DNA of 64,000 nucleotides from Robiginitomaculum sp. (GTDB lineage Bacteria > Pseudomonadota > Alphaproteobacteria > Caulobacterales > Maricaulaceae): NCBI GenBank assembly GCA_021776515.1, contig JAJFFS010000012.1:106487-170486 (forward strand), read 5' to 3'. The notes beneath the pieces were generated by a model. That model was not told the origin of the DNA, made no database searches, and saw only the letters and a program-made list of their open reading frames with translations. The translations under genes were made by a program, and so were the position numbers. This document shows positions 40,176-49,455 of the stretch, piece by piece. Position 1 is the first letter of the stretch. Every line of letters starts with the position of its first letter.

Positions 40176-41990
40176 TCAGACGAGCGCGCACACGTCACGC
40201 AGCCAGCCTAATTCTTCGTCATTTAACGCCATTTCATGTATTGCCAGAACCCGGGCATGGTAATCATTTAACCAGTCGCGCTCTTCCTTGTTCAACAAGT
40301 CCGGATTGATCAGGCGGCTCTCTATGGGGGCCAGTGTTAGTATTTCAAAACCCAGCATGGGCGTGTCGCCGCCATCAATGGCTTCAGCCTCCGTCACCAC
40401 CTGCAGGTTTTCAATGCGAATACCGTATTCCCCGGTTTTATAATAACCGGGCTCGTTAGAGACGATCATGCCTGGCATAAGCGGCGTATCATTCCAGGCG
40501 CGTGCGATGCGCTGCGGCCCCTCATGAACGCCTAGGTAAGAGCCAACACCATGGCCCGTGCCATGAGCATAATCGAGCCCCGCCTCCCACAAGGCGGCCC
40601 GCGCCAGCGTATCCAGATGCGTTCCTGTTGTGCCAGCGGGAAAGCGCACACGACTTAGGGCAATATGGCCTTTGAGCACGCGGGTGAAGCGATCGCACAT
40701 TTCATCGGTGGGATTGCCAATGGCAATAGTGCGGGTGACATCAGTTGTGCCGTCCCGGTATTGCCCGCCAGAATCAATCAGATAAAGCGTCCCCTGTTCC
40801 AGTTTGATGTTACTGGCATTGGTGACCCGATAATGCACAATGGCACCATTAGCCCCGGCACCGGAGATAGACTCAAAAGATAAATCTGTCAGTGCGCCCG
40901 TGTCAGCGCGAAAGCTTTCCAGTTTTTGCGCGGCGCTGATCTCGTCCATCTGCCCGCTCTGGCCTTCTTCGCCAGCCATAAAACACAAAAACCGCGTCAG
41001 CGCGGCCCCGTCGCGGATATGGGCGCGGCGCGCACCCTCCACCTCTGTTTCGTTCTTGCATGCCCGTGGCAAGGCACAAGGGTCAGGAGCGCGATACACC
41101 GTGCCACCCGATTTTTTTACCTGCTCAAATATCCATGCCGATGCTGTGCCGGGGTCCAGACTGACGTTGGCATTTTTCAATTTTTTTAGTGCACCGGGTA
41201 AATTTTCTTCGGTATGGATTGCCACACTGTTGCCCAAATGCGCCTGCACCTCGTCAGTAACTTTGACCGGATTAACAAACAGCTCTGCTGTGCCGTCCGC
41301 ACGCACCAAAGCGGTGCTAAGCGGTAGGGGCGAGCACGCCACATCCTGTCCTCGAATATTAAATAACCAGGCAATAGACGCTGGTGAAGTAATAACGGCA
41401 GCATCGACGCTGGTTTTTTTTAAAGTTTCGGCGATTTGGGCAATTTTTTCGCCGTGCGGTTTGCCAGCAAATTCAAGTGCGTGAACGGATAAGGGGGCAT
41501 CCGGCATGGACGGCTGGTCGTCCCAGACCATATCGATGGGATTGCTATCCTGCGCAAGCAGTTCTGCCCCCGCCACCCTGGCCGCATTTTCAATAGCCCC
41601 AAGAGAATCGGGACTATGCAAACGCGGGTCATAGCCAAATTTATCACCTTTTTTGGCATTTTCTCTTAGCCAGCCCGCTATGCCGGTTTCTACCAGATCA
41701 GCAAAGGCAAACAGCGCATTGTCTACTTGATCGCGTACCTGCAAGGTATAGCGCCCGTCCACCAAAACGACCGCTTTGGTCTTCATGACAACCGCCGCAC
41801 CGGCAGAGCCGGTAAAGCCGGTCAACCATGCCAGACGGTCCGTTGCCGCTGGCAAATATTCGTTTTGATATTCGTCCTCATGAGGAACAATGAAGCCATC
41901 CAGCCCGCGCAGCGATAACGCGCTTCGCAAGAGGGGCAAATGAGCGCGGCCCGCTTCAGGCCCGCCTTTAACGGTAAAGTTCTGTATCAT
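40176..41990 (-). CDS. Aminopeptidase P family (M24) protein
   Basis: LYLIDSGGQYRDGTTDVTRT; GTGHGVGSYLGVHEGPQ; SNEPGYYKTGEYGIRIENL. Confidence 0.94.
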   Translation of the reverse strand: MIQNFTVKGGPEAGRAHLPLLRSALSLRGLDGFIVPHEDEYQNEYLPAATDRLAWLTGFTGSAGAAVVMKTKAVVLVDGRYTLQVRDQVDNALFAFADLVETGIAGWLRENAKKGDKFGYDPRLHSPDSLGAIENAARVAGAELLAQDSNPIDMVWDDQPSMPDAPLSVHALEFAGKPHGEKIAQIAETLKKTSVDAAVITSPASIAWLFNIRGQDVACSPLPLSTALVRADGTAELFVNPVKVTDEVQAHLGNSVAIHTEENLPGALKKLKNANVSLDPGTASAWIFEQVKKSGGTVYRAPDPCALPRACKNETEVEGARRAHIRDGAALTRFLCFMAGEEGQSGQMDEISAAQKLESFRADTGALTDLSFESISGAGANGAIVHYRVTNASNIKLEQGTLYLIDSGGQYRDGTTDVTRTIAIGNPTDEMCDRFTRVLKGHIALSRVRFPAGTTGTHLDTLARAALWEAGLDYAHGTGHGVGSYLGVHEGPQRIARAWNDTPLMPGMIVSNEPGYYKTGEYGIRIENLQVVTEAEAIDGGDTPMLGFEILTLAPIESRLINPDLLNKEERDWLNDYHARVLAIHEMALNDEELGWLRDVCALV

Positions 41991-42049
41991 GGGCGCACGC
42001 TATGTCAGCTGTCATAGCGGCGCAAGATCATGAAGGCGGCGGCTAGCAC

Positions 42050-43948
42050 CTATTGACAGGCGAGGCATTCCTCATAGTCGGTTGGTGCTACCATTTGCAG
42101 GTCATTTTCTTTAACCGCAGCTTTAGTGCCATTGGCAAAGGCGGTACGTTGCACAGATTTCGAGCGACAATAGTAAAGTGACTTCACGCCCTTTTCCCAG
42201 GCCGACCAGTGCAGCATGTGCAAATCCCATTTGCTGACATCGCCCGGCAAAAACACGTTGACCGACTGGGATTGGCAAACCAGCCCGGCCCGATCCGCTG
42301 CGTGTTCAATAATCCACCTTTGGTCTATCTCAAAGGCGGTGCGATAGAGGTATTTTTCATCATCATCCAGCATTTCCAGGTGTTGGACAGACCCTTCATG
42401 CTCCAAAATACTGGCCCACACTTCTGTCGTATTCGCGTTTTTGCTCTCAAGAATGCTTTCCAGGTTTGTATTGCGTACCGTGAACGATCCCGAGAGCGTT
42501 TTATGAGTGTAAATGTTGGCAGGGATCGGCTCAATACCGGCTGAGGCACCACCGCAAATAATGGAAATTGAGGCTGTGGGTGCAATCGCCATTTTATGAG
42601 AAAACCGCGCCTTCAAACCGGCGTCTTCGGCATCAGGACAAGCACCGCGTTCCTCGGCCAGTTTAACCGAAGCCGCATCAGCACCGCGACGAATATGTTT
42701 GAAAAGGCGCAAATTCCAGGATTTGGCCAAGGCCGATTCAAACGGCGCCTTTTGCGATTGCAAAAATGAGTGAAAACCCATCAGGCCAAGCCCGACAGAG
42801 CGCTCACGCTGGGCCGAGTACACCGCCCGTTCCATTTCTGATGGCGCCCGGTCGATAAAGTCTTGCAAGACGTTATCCAGGAACCGGTAGATGTCCTCGA
42901 TAAAGTGTTCATCCTCACGCCATTCGAGGAATTTTTCGGCATTGACAGAGCTAAGGCAGCATACTGCCGTGCGCTCATTGCCCAGATGATCCGGCCCGGT
43001 GTGCAACATGATCTCGGCGCACAAATTGGATTGTTTTACTGAAAGACCAAGATCGCGCTGGTGGCGTGGCATGGCCTTGTTTACCGTGTCGGAGAAAATA
43101 ATATAAGGCTCGCCGGTCTGAACGCGCATCTCAAGAAGCTTTTGCCATAACAGGCGCGCATTCACCTGACGTACTGGTTCGCCGGTTTTGGGGCTAAGGA
43201 GGTCAAACTCGGTATCATCGCGCACCGCCTCCATAAAGGCATCGGTGATATTCACCCCGTGATGCAGGTTAAGCGCCTTGCGATTAAAATCACCGGACGG
43301 TTTGCGGATCACCAGAAACTCTTCGATCTCCGGATGGTGAATATCCAGATAAACGGCGGCTGAACCCCGGCGCAGCGAGCCCTGGGAAATAGCCAAAGTG
43401 AGCGAATCCATAACCCGCACAAAAGGGATAATCCCTGCGGTATGGCCTTTTTGCCCGACTTTTTCACCAATAGAGCGTACCCGGCCCCAATAAGTGCCAA
43501 TCCCGCCGCCATTGGACGCCAGCCAGACATTTTCATTCCAGGTTTCTACAATGCCATCAAGCGAATCACTAACCGAGTTCAAAAAGCACGAGATGGGCAA
43601 ACCGCGCTTGGCACCGCCATTGGAAAGCACAGGTGTTGCCGGCATGAACCATAGATCAGACATATAGTTATAAAGGCGCTGGGCGTGTGCCAGATCGTCA
43701 CCGTATGCCATGGCAACGCGGGCAAACATATCCTGATAGCTCTCGCCAGGTAAAAGGTAGCGATCACGCAAGGTGGTCTTGCCAAACTCGGTTAAATTGG
43801 CGTCCTTGGCGTAATCCAGTTGAATGCCTTCAACAATGCGTAAACCAGCTTGTTTGTCGTTGTCCTCTACCACCTTACCGGAGGCCGGAGCGCCCTTGAA
43901 TGCCTTTACTTCACTAGCCGACATTGTCTTGTTCATCGTGTATTCCAC
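42050..43948 (-). CDS. nrdA: Ribonucleoside-diphosphate reductase, alpha subunit
   Basis: FMPATPVLSNGGAKRGLPISCFLN; NLCAEIMLHT; ERSVGLGLMGFHSFLQ; C-terminal ECLACQ. Confidence 0.92.
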   Translation of the reverse strand: MEYTMNKTMSASEVKAFKGAPASGKVVEDNDKQAGLRIVEGIQLDYAKDANLTEFGKTTLRDRYLLPGESYQDMFARVAMAYGDDLAHAQRLYNYMSDLWFMPATPVLSNGGAKRGLPISCFLNSVSDSLDGIVETWNENVWLASNGGGIGTYWGRVRSIGEKVGQKGHTAGIIPFVRVMDSLTLAISQGSLRRGSAAVYLDIHHPEIEEFLVIRKPSGDFNRKALNLHHGVNITDAFMEAVRDDTEFDLLSPKTGEPVRQVNARLLWQKLLEMRVQTGEPYIIFSDTVNKAMPRHQRDLGLSVKQSNLCAEIMLHTGPDHLGNERTAVCCLSSVNAEKFLEWREDEHFIEDIYRFLDNVLQDFIDRAPSEMERAVYSAQRERSVGLGLMGFHSFLQSQKAPFESALAKSWNLRLFKHIRRGADAASVKLAEERGACPDAEDAGLKARFSHKMAIAPTASISIICGGASAGIEPIPANIYTHKTLSGSFTVRNTNLESILESKNANTTEVWASILEHEGSVQHLEMLDDDEKYLYRTAFEIDQRWIIEHAADRAGLVCQSQSVNVFLPGDVSKWDLHMLHWSAWEKGVKSLYYCRSKSVQRTAFANGTKAAVKENDLQMVAPTDYEECLACQ

Positions 43949-44047
43949 CCCCGGTAATGCGGCACAAATCTGCCCGGTGCGTGATCAGCATTCGCTTCTC
44001 ACGCGTTTTATATTTATTTCGTTGAATAGCCAGAAATTTCGCCCCTG

Positions 44048-44095
44048 ACACCACATATAGTGTTTCGCTTCGCAAGCAGGGTCAATATGTAGGAA
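44048..44095 (-). promoter_or_regulatory. Candidate NrdR box pair upstream of nrdA
   Basis: ACACCACATATAGTGT (44048-44063) against consensus-like ACACNATATATNGTGT; weaker GGTCAATATGTAGGAA (44080-44095) exactly 32 bp away. Confidence 0.6.
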
Positions 44096-44248
44096 GGAAG
44101 AAAAGTGCTTTTTTTGTTTACAAACCGTTAAGAGCCGAAAATTGCTTGAGAAAAAATTTACTTTCATAGAAAAACAGGCATGGATTTTCCTGACTATTTG
44201 ATCCGGTTTTGCTCTACAATGTTTTGGTCAATGTTAGGAAAAACACGA

Positions 44249-44271
44249 AACCCCTTTTGGCACAAGGGGTT
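44249..44271 (-). terminator. Probable terminator downstream of pyrF
   Basis: Minus strand AACCCCTT-GTGCCAA-AAGGGGTT then TTCGTGTTTTT. Confidence 0.55.
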
Positions 44272-44371
44272 GGCCAGTTTCGCCAAAAAATTGAAAAAAA
44301 TTGAGCGCTTGTCGGCTAATCAATGCCATTTTTCACTGAATGATAAAACCACCAGCATTTCCATGCAGAAA

Positions 44372-45241
44372 CTAGCGCATCTTCATTGCAACATTTAAAT
44401 CATCACGCGCTTTAGTAAGGGCAGCGTCAAAAATGCACTCCCACTCTGCGGCGTTATCCGCCTCAAAAGCACCTGGTGCAAAAAGAATACCACGAGAGGA
44501 ATTGACCACCACACCCTGGCCATCCATGGCAGCTGTGACAGCATCGGCGGCACTGGCCCCTTGCGCCCCATACCCTGGCACCAAAAACGGGCTGTGCGGT
44601 AACGCCAAACGCAAATGACGCGCTTCAACCGGCGCGGTGGCCCCCACCACAACCATCAATGATGACCAGCCGCTTGATAGCCCGCGCCGTTCCCGGGCAA
44701 AGGGCGCCAGCGCATCGGCAATATGTTGATAAAGCGGTTTGTCCTCAACAATTAATTCTTCAAAATCTGCCGCCCCCGGATTGGAGGTGCGCACCAGCAC
44801 AATCACGCCCTTGTCCCGCTCATCAGCCATGCCCAGAAACGGCTCCAGCGTATCCATGCCCATATAGGGATTTACGGTAATGGCATCGCAATGCACCCAG
44901 GCATCAGGGCCAAGGTAGGCGCTGGCATAAGCGCTGGCGGTTGAGCCTATATCGCCGCGTTTGGCATCCATAAGCACGATAAGCCCCGCATCACGGGCCT
45001 GCGCGCACAAACGCGCCAACACAGCAAGGCCTTCCGGGCCATAGCGTTCAAAAAAAGCAATCTGTGGCTTGATAATACCGCAATGTCCGCCAAGACGTTG
45101 CAAAACAGCACTAAAGAAGGCCTCGACACCTACCAGCCCTTGCCCGAAAATTGCCGGGATACTGTTTGGATGAGGGTCAAGCCCGACGCAAAGCGGGCCG
45201 TATTTTTGGATGGCCCCGGCCAGTCTGTCACCAAAATGCAT
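44372..45241 (-). CDS. pyrF: Orotidine 5'-phosphate decarboxylase
   Basis: LCVGLDPHP; VLMDAKRGDIGSTASAYASAYL; VTVNPYMG-like TVNPYMGMDTLEPF. Confidence 0.93.
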   Translation of the reverse strand: MHFGDRLAGAIQKYGPLCVGLDPHPNSIPAIFGQGLVGVEAFFSAVLQRLGGHCGIIKPQIAFFERYGPEGLAVLARLCAQARDAGLIVLMDAKRGDIGSTASAYASAYLGPDAWVHCDAITVNPYMGMDTLEPFLGMADERDKGVIVLVRTSNPGAADFEELIVEDKPLYQHIADALAPFARERRGLSSGWSSLMVVVGATAPVEARHLRLALPHSPFLVPGYGAQGASAADAVTAAMDGQGVVVNSSRGILFAPGAFEADNAAEWECIFDAALTKARDDLNVAMKMR

Positions 45242-45277
45242 GGAATGTTCTCGCGCTTGCAGGTTGTGCGCAGCAGC

Positions 45278-45715
45278 TTATCCAAAGGCAAGAAATCCGC
45301 AAGCCGCCAACAGAGCCAAATATTGCAAGGCATTGGCGCGAATGGCCTGACCGCGTGCTTTGCGAAAATCAACCAGCGCCAGCTCATCGCCCGCCCGGGC
45401 GGCATCGCGTGCCTGTTCCAGTGTTGGCGTGATGGACCAGCCTGCCCACAAAAATGCGCACGCCGCAATGATGAGAACCGCAGCACCTGACGTCTGGCCA
45501 CCAAAGGCGGAGAAGAGCGCCGCAAGGGCGCTAAGAAGTGCAAACAAGTCAAAGGCCCGGGGAAATACCGCCCGGCTCAGTAAAAGAACCGTCTTTGAAG
45601 ACCCGGCGCGACCAGCGGCAGGCGCGACAAAAAAAGCAAAAAACGACATGGCGCCAAGAATGGCAGCCGTCAAAGATAAAGCGAGCGCGATCAAAACGAA
45701 CCTCCAGCGTATCAT
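45278..45715 (-). CDS. DUF4149-like membrane protein
   Basis: Four hydrophobic segments, MSFFAFFVAPAAG...LSRAVFPRAFDLFALLSAL. Confidence 0.65.
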   Translation of the reverse strand: MIRWRFVLIALALSLTAAILGAMSFFAFFVAPAAGRAGSSKTVLLLSRAVFPRAFDLFALLSALAALFSAFGGQTSGAAVLIIAACAFLWAGWSITPTLEQARDAARAGDELALVDFRKARGQAIRANALQYLALLAACGFLAFG

Positions 45716-45812
45716 TTCGGCGCGGTTTTGAAGAATTTACGCCGTTTCGCCAGTGACTTCGCAAGTCTTGCGCCGGAATGAACCGGGGTGCCACAGATAT
45801 GATTTTGGTTTC

Positions 45813-45976
45813 CCTCATCCTGAGCTTGTTCTATTTCCTCATCCTGAGCTTGCTTTATTACCTCATCCTGAGCTTGCTCTATTTCCTCATCCTGAGCTTG
45901 TTCTATTTCCTCATCCTGAGCTTGTCGAAGGATCAGAGGGCGCTGATAATCACCCTTCGACAAGCTCAGGGTGAGG
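45813..45976. repeat. 24-bp minisatellite grown from a dispersed palindromic element (intergenic)
   Basis: CCTCATCCTGAGCTTG(t/c)TcTATTt units at 45813, 45837, 45861 and 45885, then an intact arm CCTCATCCTGAGCTTGTCGAAGG at 45909 and inverted arm CCCTTCGACAAGCTCAGGGTGAGG ending at 45976. Confidence 0.9.
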
Positions 45977-46032
45977 GCCGCTCTTTCTTCTTTGTCATTG
46001 CCGGGACAAGTCGGAAACCCTGGGTATGTTGA

Positions 46033-48375
46033 TCACTTCACCCAGTTTTCTTTGGGATTGGCCAGTTGTGCCTCAATGGCGGCGCGGTGTCTGGCGACAT
46101 TTTCTGCCATGCGCTTTTCCCGTGCCGCAAATTCCGGCGTGTCGCGCAGGTCGTCAAAGGCGGGATTTCGCAAAAATGTATTATCGGCAAAGCCGCGGTC
46201 TAAAAACGCATCAATCCAGTCATAAGCCTTTTTGGGTTTATTTTTAACCATCTGCACAATGGCCCCGGCTTGTAATTCTTCCACCAAGAGGTTGTCCACC
46301 GGGCCATTCGTGCCAAGATGGGCGTCAAATTTTTCAACCAAAACTTCCGCCTCAGCATCACCCGCGTGCTGGTAAATAAACGCAACACTGGCAAAGGTAG
46401 TCAGATAAGACGGGTCGAGTTGTCGTTCCGCCCAGTTAATTTGCGCTTTGCGCGCTTGTATATCAGCATAGGCGGCAGAATAATTACCCATAAAATAAAG
46501 GAAAAACCCCTTGATTGCGTTGTCGGGATCAGCATCAAAGAGCGCCAATGCGGAGCTGTTGTCACCACGCAAAAAATAATTGAGCGCCCTGTCGTCGGTT
46601 GAACGGGCCACGGCCTCTGCCTTGTCCAGAAGACCGACATACCCATAAATCTCCACAAGAGTGGATTGCACCTGGGCAGCATCCGGGTTCAGGGCTTGCG
46701 CATCCTTGTACAGGCTGTGGGCACCAGCGAGATCACCGTCTTCAAACAACATGCTACCCAGCCCGCCCTGCCCAAACGGGCTATCGGGGTTCCATCGCGC
46801 AAGGTCCCGATATATCTGTTTTGCCGCGCCTCTATTGCCCAGTGCTAAGTGAACGTCGGCAATATTGGCCAGAATGACGGGGGATAGCGGATCCAGTGCC
46901 CGGGCTTTTTGAAATACGATCAGTGCTTTATCAAGATCGCCCAAAGCACTATACGCATTACCTTTCCTAAGAAAAGCATCGGCATAGTTTGGATTCGCGA
47001 CAATGGCGCGTTCCGCCAGAGCCACCGCCTCTTCAGGGCGTATTTCAGCGTTGGCGAAAAGGGCCGCCGAGGTTAAGGCTTCGGCAGAGTCTGGCGCCAG
47101 TTCAAGGGCGCGGGCCACATGAGGTTTGGCCAGAGACAAGCTCTCTTCCTCGCTCATATCCGTATAGTACCTCATAAGAAGGTAGGTATCAGCCAGACCC
47201 GCATAAGCCGGGGCAAAACCGGGGTCCAGCGCGATCACCTGTTGGAAACCTTCCACGGCAGCGCGTAACGTATCGGGCAGGCGCTTTATCATTTGCTCTC
47301 TGGCACGCAGATAAAGCTCATAGGCCTCTAATGATGCCGTTTTTGCGGCTTCGCTGGTTTGCGCAACAGACAGGCGACCCTTGATATTACCAACGATAGC
47401 GGCGGCTATTTCGTCCTGAATGGCGAAGATGTTCTCCGCCGTTAGTGGCCGGTCATAGGTCTCTGACCAGAGGTGTTCGTCATTGGCAGTGTCGATAAGC
47501 TGCGCGGTGATGCGCAAGGTAGCTCCGGCCTTGCGGATGCTGCCTTCCAGAATATGGCCCACATTCAATGCCTCGGCGATCTCGTCCATGCTGGCGTCAC
47601 GATCTTTAAGGGCAAAGGATGAGGTGCGCGAAGCCACCCGCAAACCATCAATGCGCGCCAGTACGTTCAACAGCTCTTCGGATATGCCCTTGGCGAAGTA
47701 TTCCTGATTGCCTTCTGAGGAGAAATCCTCAAACGGCAGCACGGCGATGGAGGGTCCGGGGGTTGTGTCTGCATCCTTCGAGGTTCCCTCTGATCCTTCG
47801 ACAAGCTCAGGATGAGGGTTTTCTTCTGCAACCACCCCGACCTTATCCTGAGCTTGACCTCCCACCTCATCCTGAGCTTGACCTCTGACCTTATCCTGAG
47901 CTTGACCTCCCACCTCATCCTGAGCTTGACCTCTGACCTTATCCTGAGCTTGACCTCTGACCTTATCCTGAGCTTGACCTCCCACCTCATCCTGAGCTTG
48001 TCGAAGGATGGGCGCAGAACGTGTCCCCTGCCAGATGACCAGTGCCGCGACCAGTACGAGCCCGGCAACAATCACATAATCCAGTCTCCGCCCCGTCTTG
48101 GCCGTTACACTCTCACCCTCAGCCACAATTTCGGTGCGCTTCATCCCCTCCGGGGTCATTTCAAACGCCCAGGCCAACAGCAAGGCAATCGGGAAACCGA
48201 TAAGCAGCAAAATAGCAAAAAAGCTGTCTACCCAGTCCGGTAAAGCCAAAGCAGGGGTCATCACCGAGACGACCTGCATCAATATCCAGCCAACCACCGC
48301 ATAAACACCCGCAACGCGGAAGATATTACGGCGGCGCAGTTCTGTGAAAAGCGTGTTCATCAACGGTGTCCCCAC
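46033..48375 (-). CDS. Membrane-anchored FlgO/TolB-N-like domain plus TPR repeat protein
   Basis: N-terminal TM region; SIAVLPFEDFSSEGNQEYFAKGISEELLNVLARIDGLRVASRTSSFALK; TPR helices downstream. Confidence 0.85.
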   Translation of the reverse strand: MGTPLMNTLFTELRRRNIFRVAGVYAVVGWILMQVVSVMTPALALPDWVDSFFAILLLIGFPIALLLAWAFEMTPEGMKRTEIVAEGESVTAKTGRRLDYVIVAGLVLVAALVIWQGTRSAPILRQAQDEVGGQAQDKVRGQAQDKVRGQAQDEVGGQAQDKVRGQAQDEVGGQAQDKVGVVAEENPHPELVEGSEGTSKDADTTPGPSIAVLPFEDFSSEGNQEYFAKGISEELLNVLARIDGLRVASRTSSFALKDRDASMDEIAEALNVGHILEGSIRKAGATLRITAQLIDTANDEHLWSETYDRPLTAENIFAIQDEIAAAIVGNIKGRLSVAQTSEAAKTASLEAYELYLRAREQMIKRLPDTLRAAVEGFQQVIALDPGFAPAYAGLADTYLLMRYYTDMSEEESLSLAKPHVARALELAPDSAEALTSAALFANAEIRPEEAVALAERAIVANPNYADAFLRKGNAYSALGDLDKALIVFQKARALDPLSPVILANIADVHLALGNRGAAKQIYRDLARWNPDSPFGQGGLGSMLFEDGDLAGAHSLYKDAQALNPDAAQVQSTLVEIYGYVGLLDKAEAVARSTDDRALNYFLRGDNSSALALFDADPDNAIKGFFLYFMGNYSAAYADIQARKAQINWAERQLDPSYLTTFASVAFIYQHAGDAEAEVLVEKFDAHLGTNGPVDNLLVEELQAGAIVQMVKNKPKKAYDWIDAFLDRGFADNTFLRNPAFDDLRDTPEFAAREKRMAENVARHRAAIEAQLANPKENWVK
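47793..48010. repeat. 24-bp minisatellite from the same palindromic element, in frame inside the TPR-protein gene
   Basis: Six units CCT(T/C)ATCCTGAGCTTGACCTC(CC/TG)A from 47841 to 47984, flanked by arms ATCCTTCGACAAGCTCAGGATGAGG (47793-47817) and CCTCATCCTGAGCTTGTCGAAGGATG (47985-48010); encodes (G)QAQD(E/K)V(G/R) octads. Confidence 0.92.
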
Positions 48376-48476
48376 ACAGTGTATTCCTGCGTTTGGATGT
48401 TCCTACCGCATGACATGGCTGATGGGCAAGTAGAGAAGCGACCAGGGTATGAATGACCAAGAATAAACAACCTGAT

Positions 48477-48558
48477 GTCATTGCCGGGCTTGTCCCGGTA
48501 ATCCAGCTCTCATTTTGCACTACATCTGGATTGCCTGAACAAGCCCGGCAATGACATT
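48477..48558. repeat. TGTCATTGCC/GGCAATGACA-type dispersed palindrome
   Basis: TGTCATTGCCGGGCTTGTCCCGGTAATCCAG...CTGGATTGCCTGAACAAGCCCGGCAATGACA. Confidence 0.85.
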
Positions 48559-48637
48559 GAGAGAATTATGTTTCAACAGTTTGGACGATCAGGCTTAGCG
48601 TAACTCTGTCTTAGGGTCCAAAAGCCCGGGCCGAATA

Positions 48638-49225
48638 CTAATCAGCGGCATCAGCCGTTTTAGCCGTTGATTGCGCATCAGCGGCAGGGCGGCGAACGCG
48701 GCGGCGCGGGGTGCGCGCCGGTTTGGCGGGAACTGGCTCAGAGGCCGCCTTGGGGGCAGGGCTGGCTTTTGGTGTGACAACATCCATCGGCCCGGTGCCG
48801 CCATTATTATCCGGGGCGGGCGCTGCGGTCTCTGGTTTTGGTGCAGGTTGCCCCTCGGTTTGCTGTGCTGCCGGGGCAGGTTGTTGTTGCGGTTGCTGAT
48901 TGCGTTCTTGCTGTTTTGCCTTGCGGGCATCGTACTCTGCCTGGCGGGCAGCGCGCTGGGCGGCCTGCTCTTCTTCGCGTTGTTCGCGCTGTTCCTGCTG
49001 CGCCCGTATAATTCGAAAATAATGTTCGGCAAACTGAAGGTAGTTTTCAGCCATAACCGGATCACCCGAAAGAGAGGCATCACGGGCCAATTGCTGGTAC
49101 TTTTCGTGAATGGTGGTAACGGCACCCCGAACTTTAACGCCGGGTCCGTTGCTCTCCATCGCCCTGTTGGGGTTATGAGACTTGTTATGATTGTTATTCC
49201 GACTGCGGCCTCTTTGGCGTTTCAT
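48638..49225 (-). CDS. DUF4167 domain-containing protein
   Basis: MKRQRGRSRNNN...NGPGVKVRGAVTTIHEKYQQLARDASLSGDPVMAENYLQFAEHYFRII; start 49225. Confidence 0.9.
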   Translation of the reverse strand: MKRQRGRSRNNNHNKSHNPNRAMESNGPGVKVRGAVTTIHEKYQQLARDASLSGDPVMAENYLQFAEHYFRIIRAQQEQREQREEEQAAQRAARQAEYDARKAKQQERNQQPQQQPAPAAQQTEGQPAPKPETAAPAPDNNGGTGPMDVVTPKASPAPKAASEPVPAKPARTPRRRVRRPAADAQSTAKTADAAD

Positions 49226-49455
49226 GCCTGTTGTCCTTGAAGTTTCTCTTGTTTGCATTAGCTCGGCCCAAATGGCATGGAGCTTTTTCATGCGTTACAA
49301 TCTGCAATTCAGCAGGGTTATCAGCGCGCACAAACCTTTTCCAAAAAACTCCAGGAATGTGCGTGGTTCAGACGGAAAGTCTTTTGACCTTCGTGCGCCT
49401 TGGGTAAGACCCTACCCCCCCTTGTGGTGCATTCCAAGCGTTTTTTGCGGCACAG

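Noticed and set aside
44180-44398. 72-aa ORF between nrdA and pyrF
   Set aside because: No recognisable motif; the region contains a terminator hairpin and nrdA upstream sequence.
45712-45963. ORF MSKGDYQRPLILRQAQDEEIEQAQDE...
   Set aside because: Produced by the intergenic 24-bp minisatellite; overlaps no recognisable domain and no RBS was seen.
47812-48243. Plus-strand ORF with repeated HLILSLTSDLILSLTS
   Set aside because: Antisense of the in-frame 24-bp repeat within the TPR gene.
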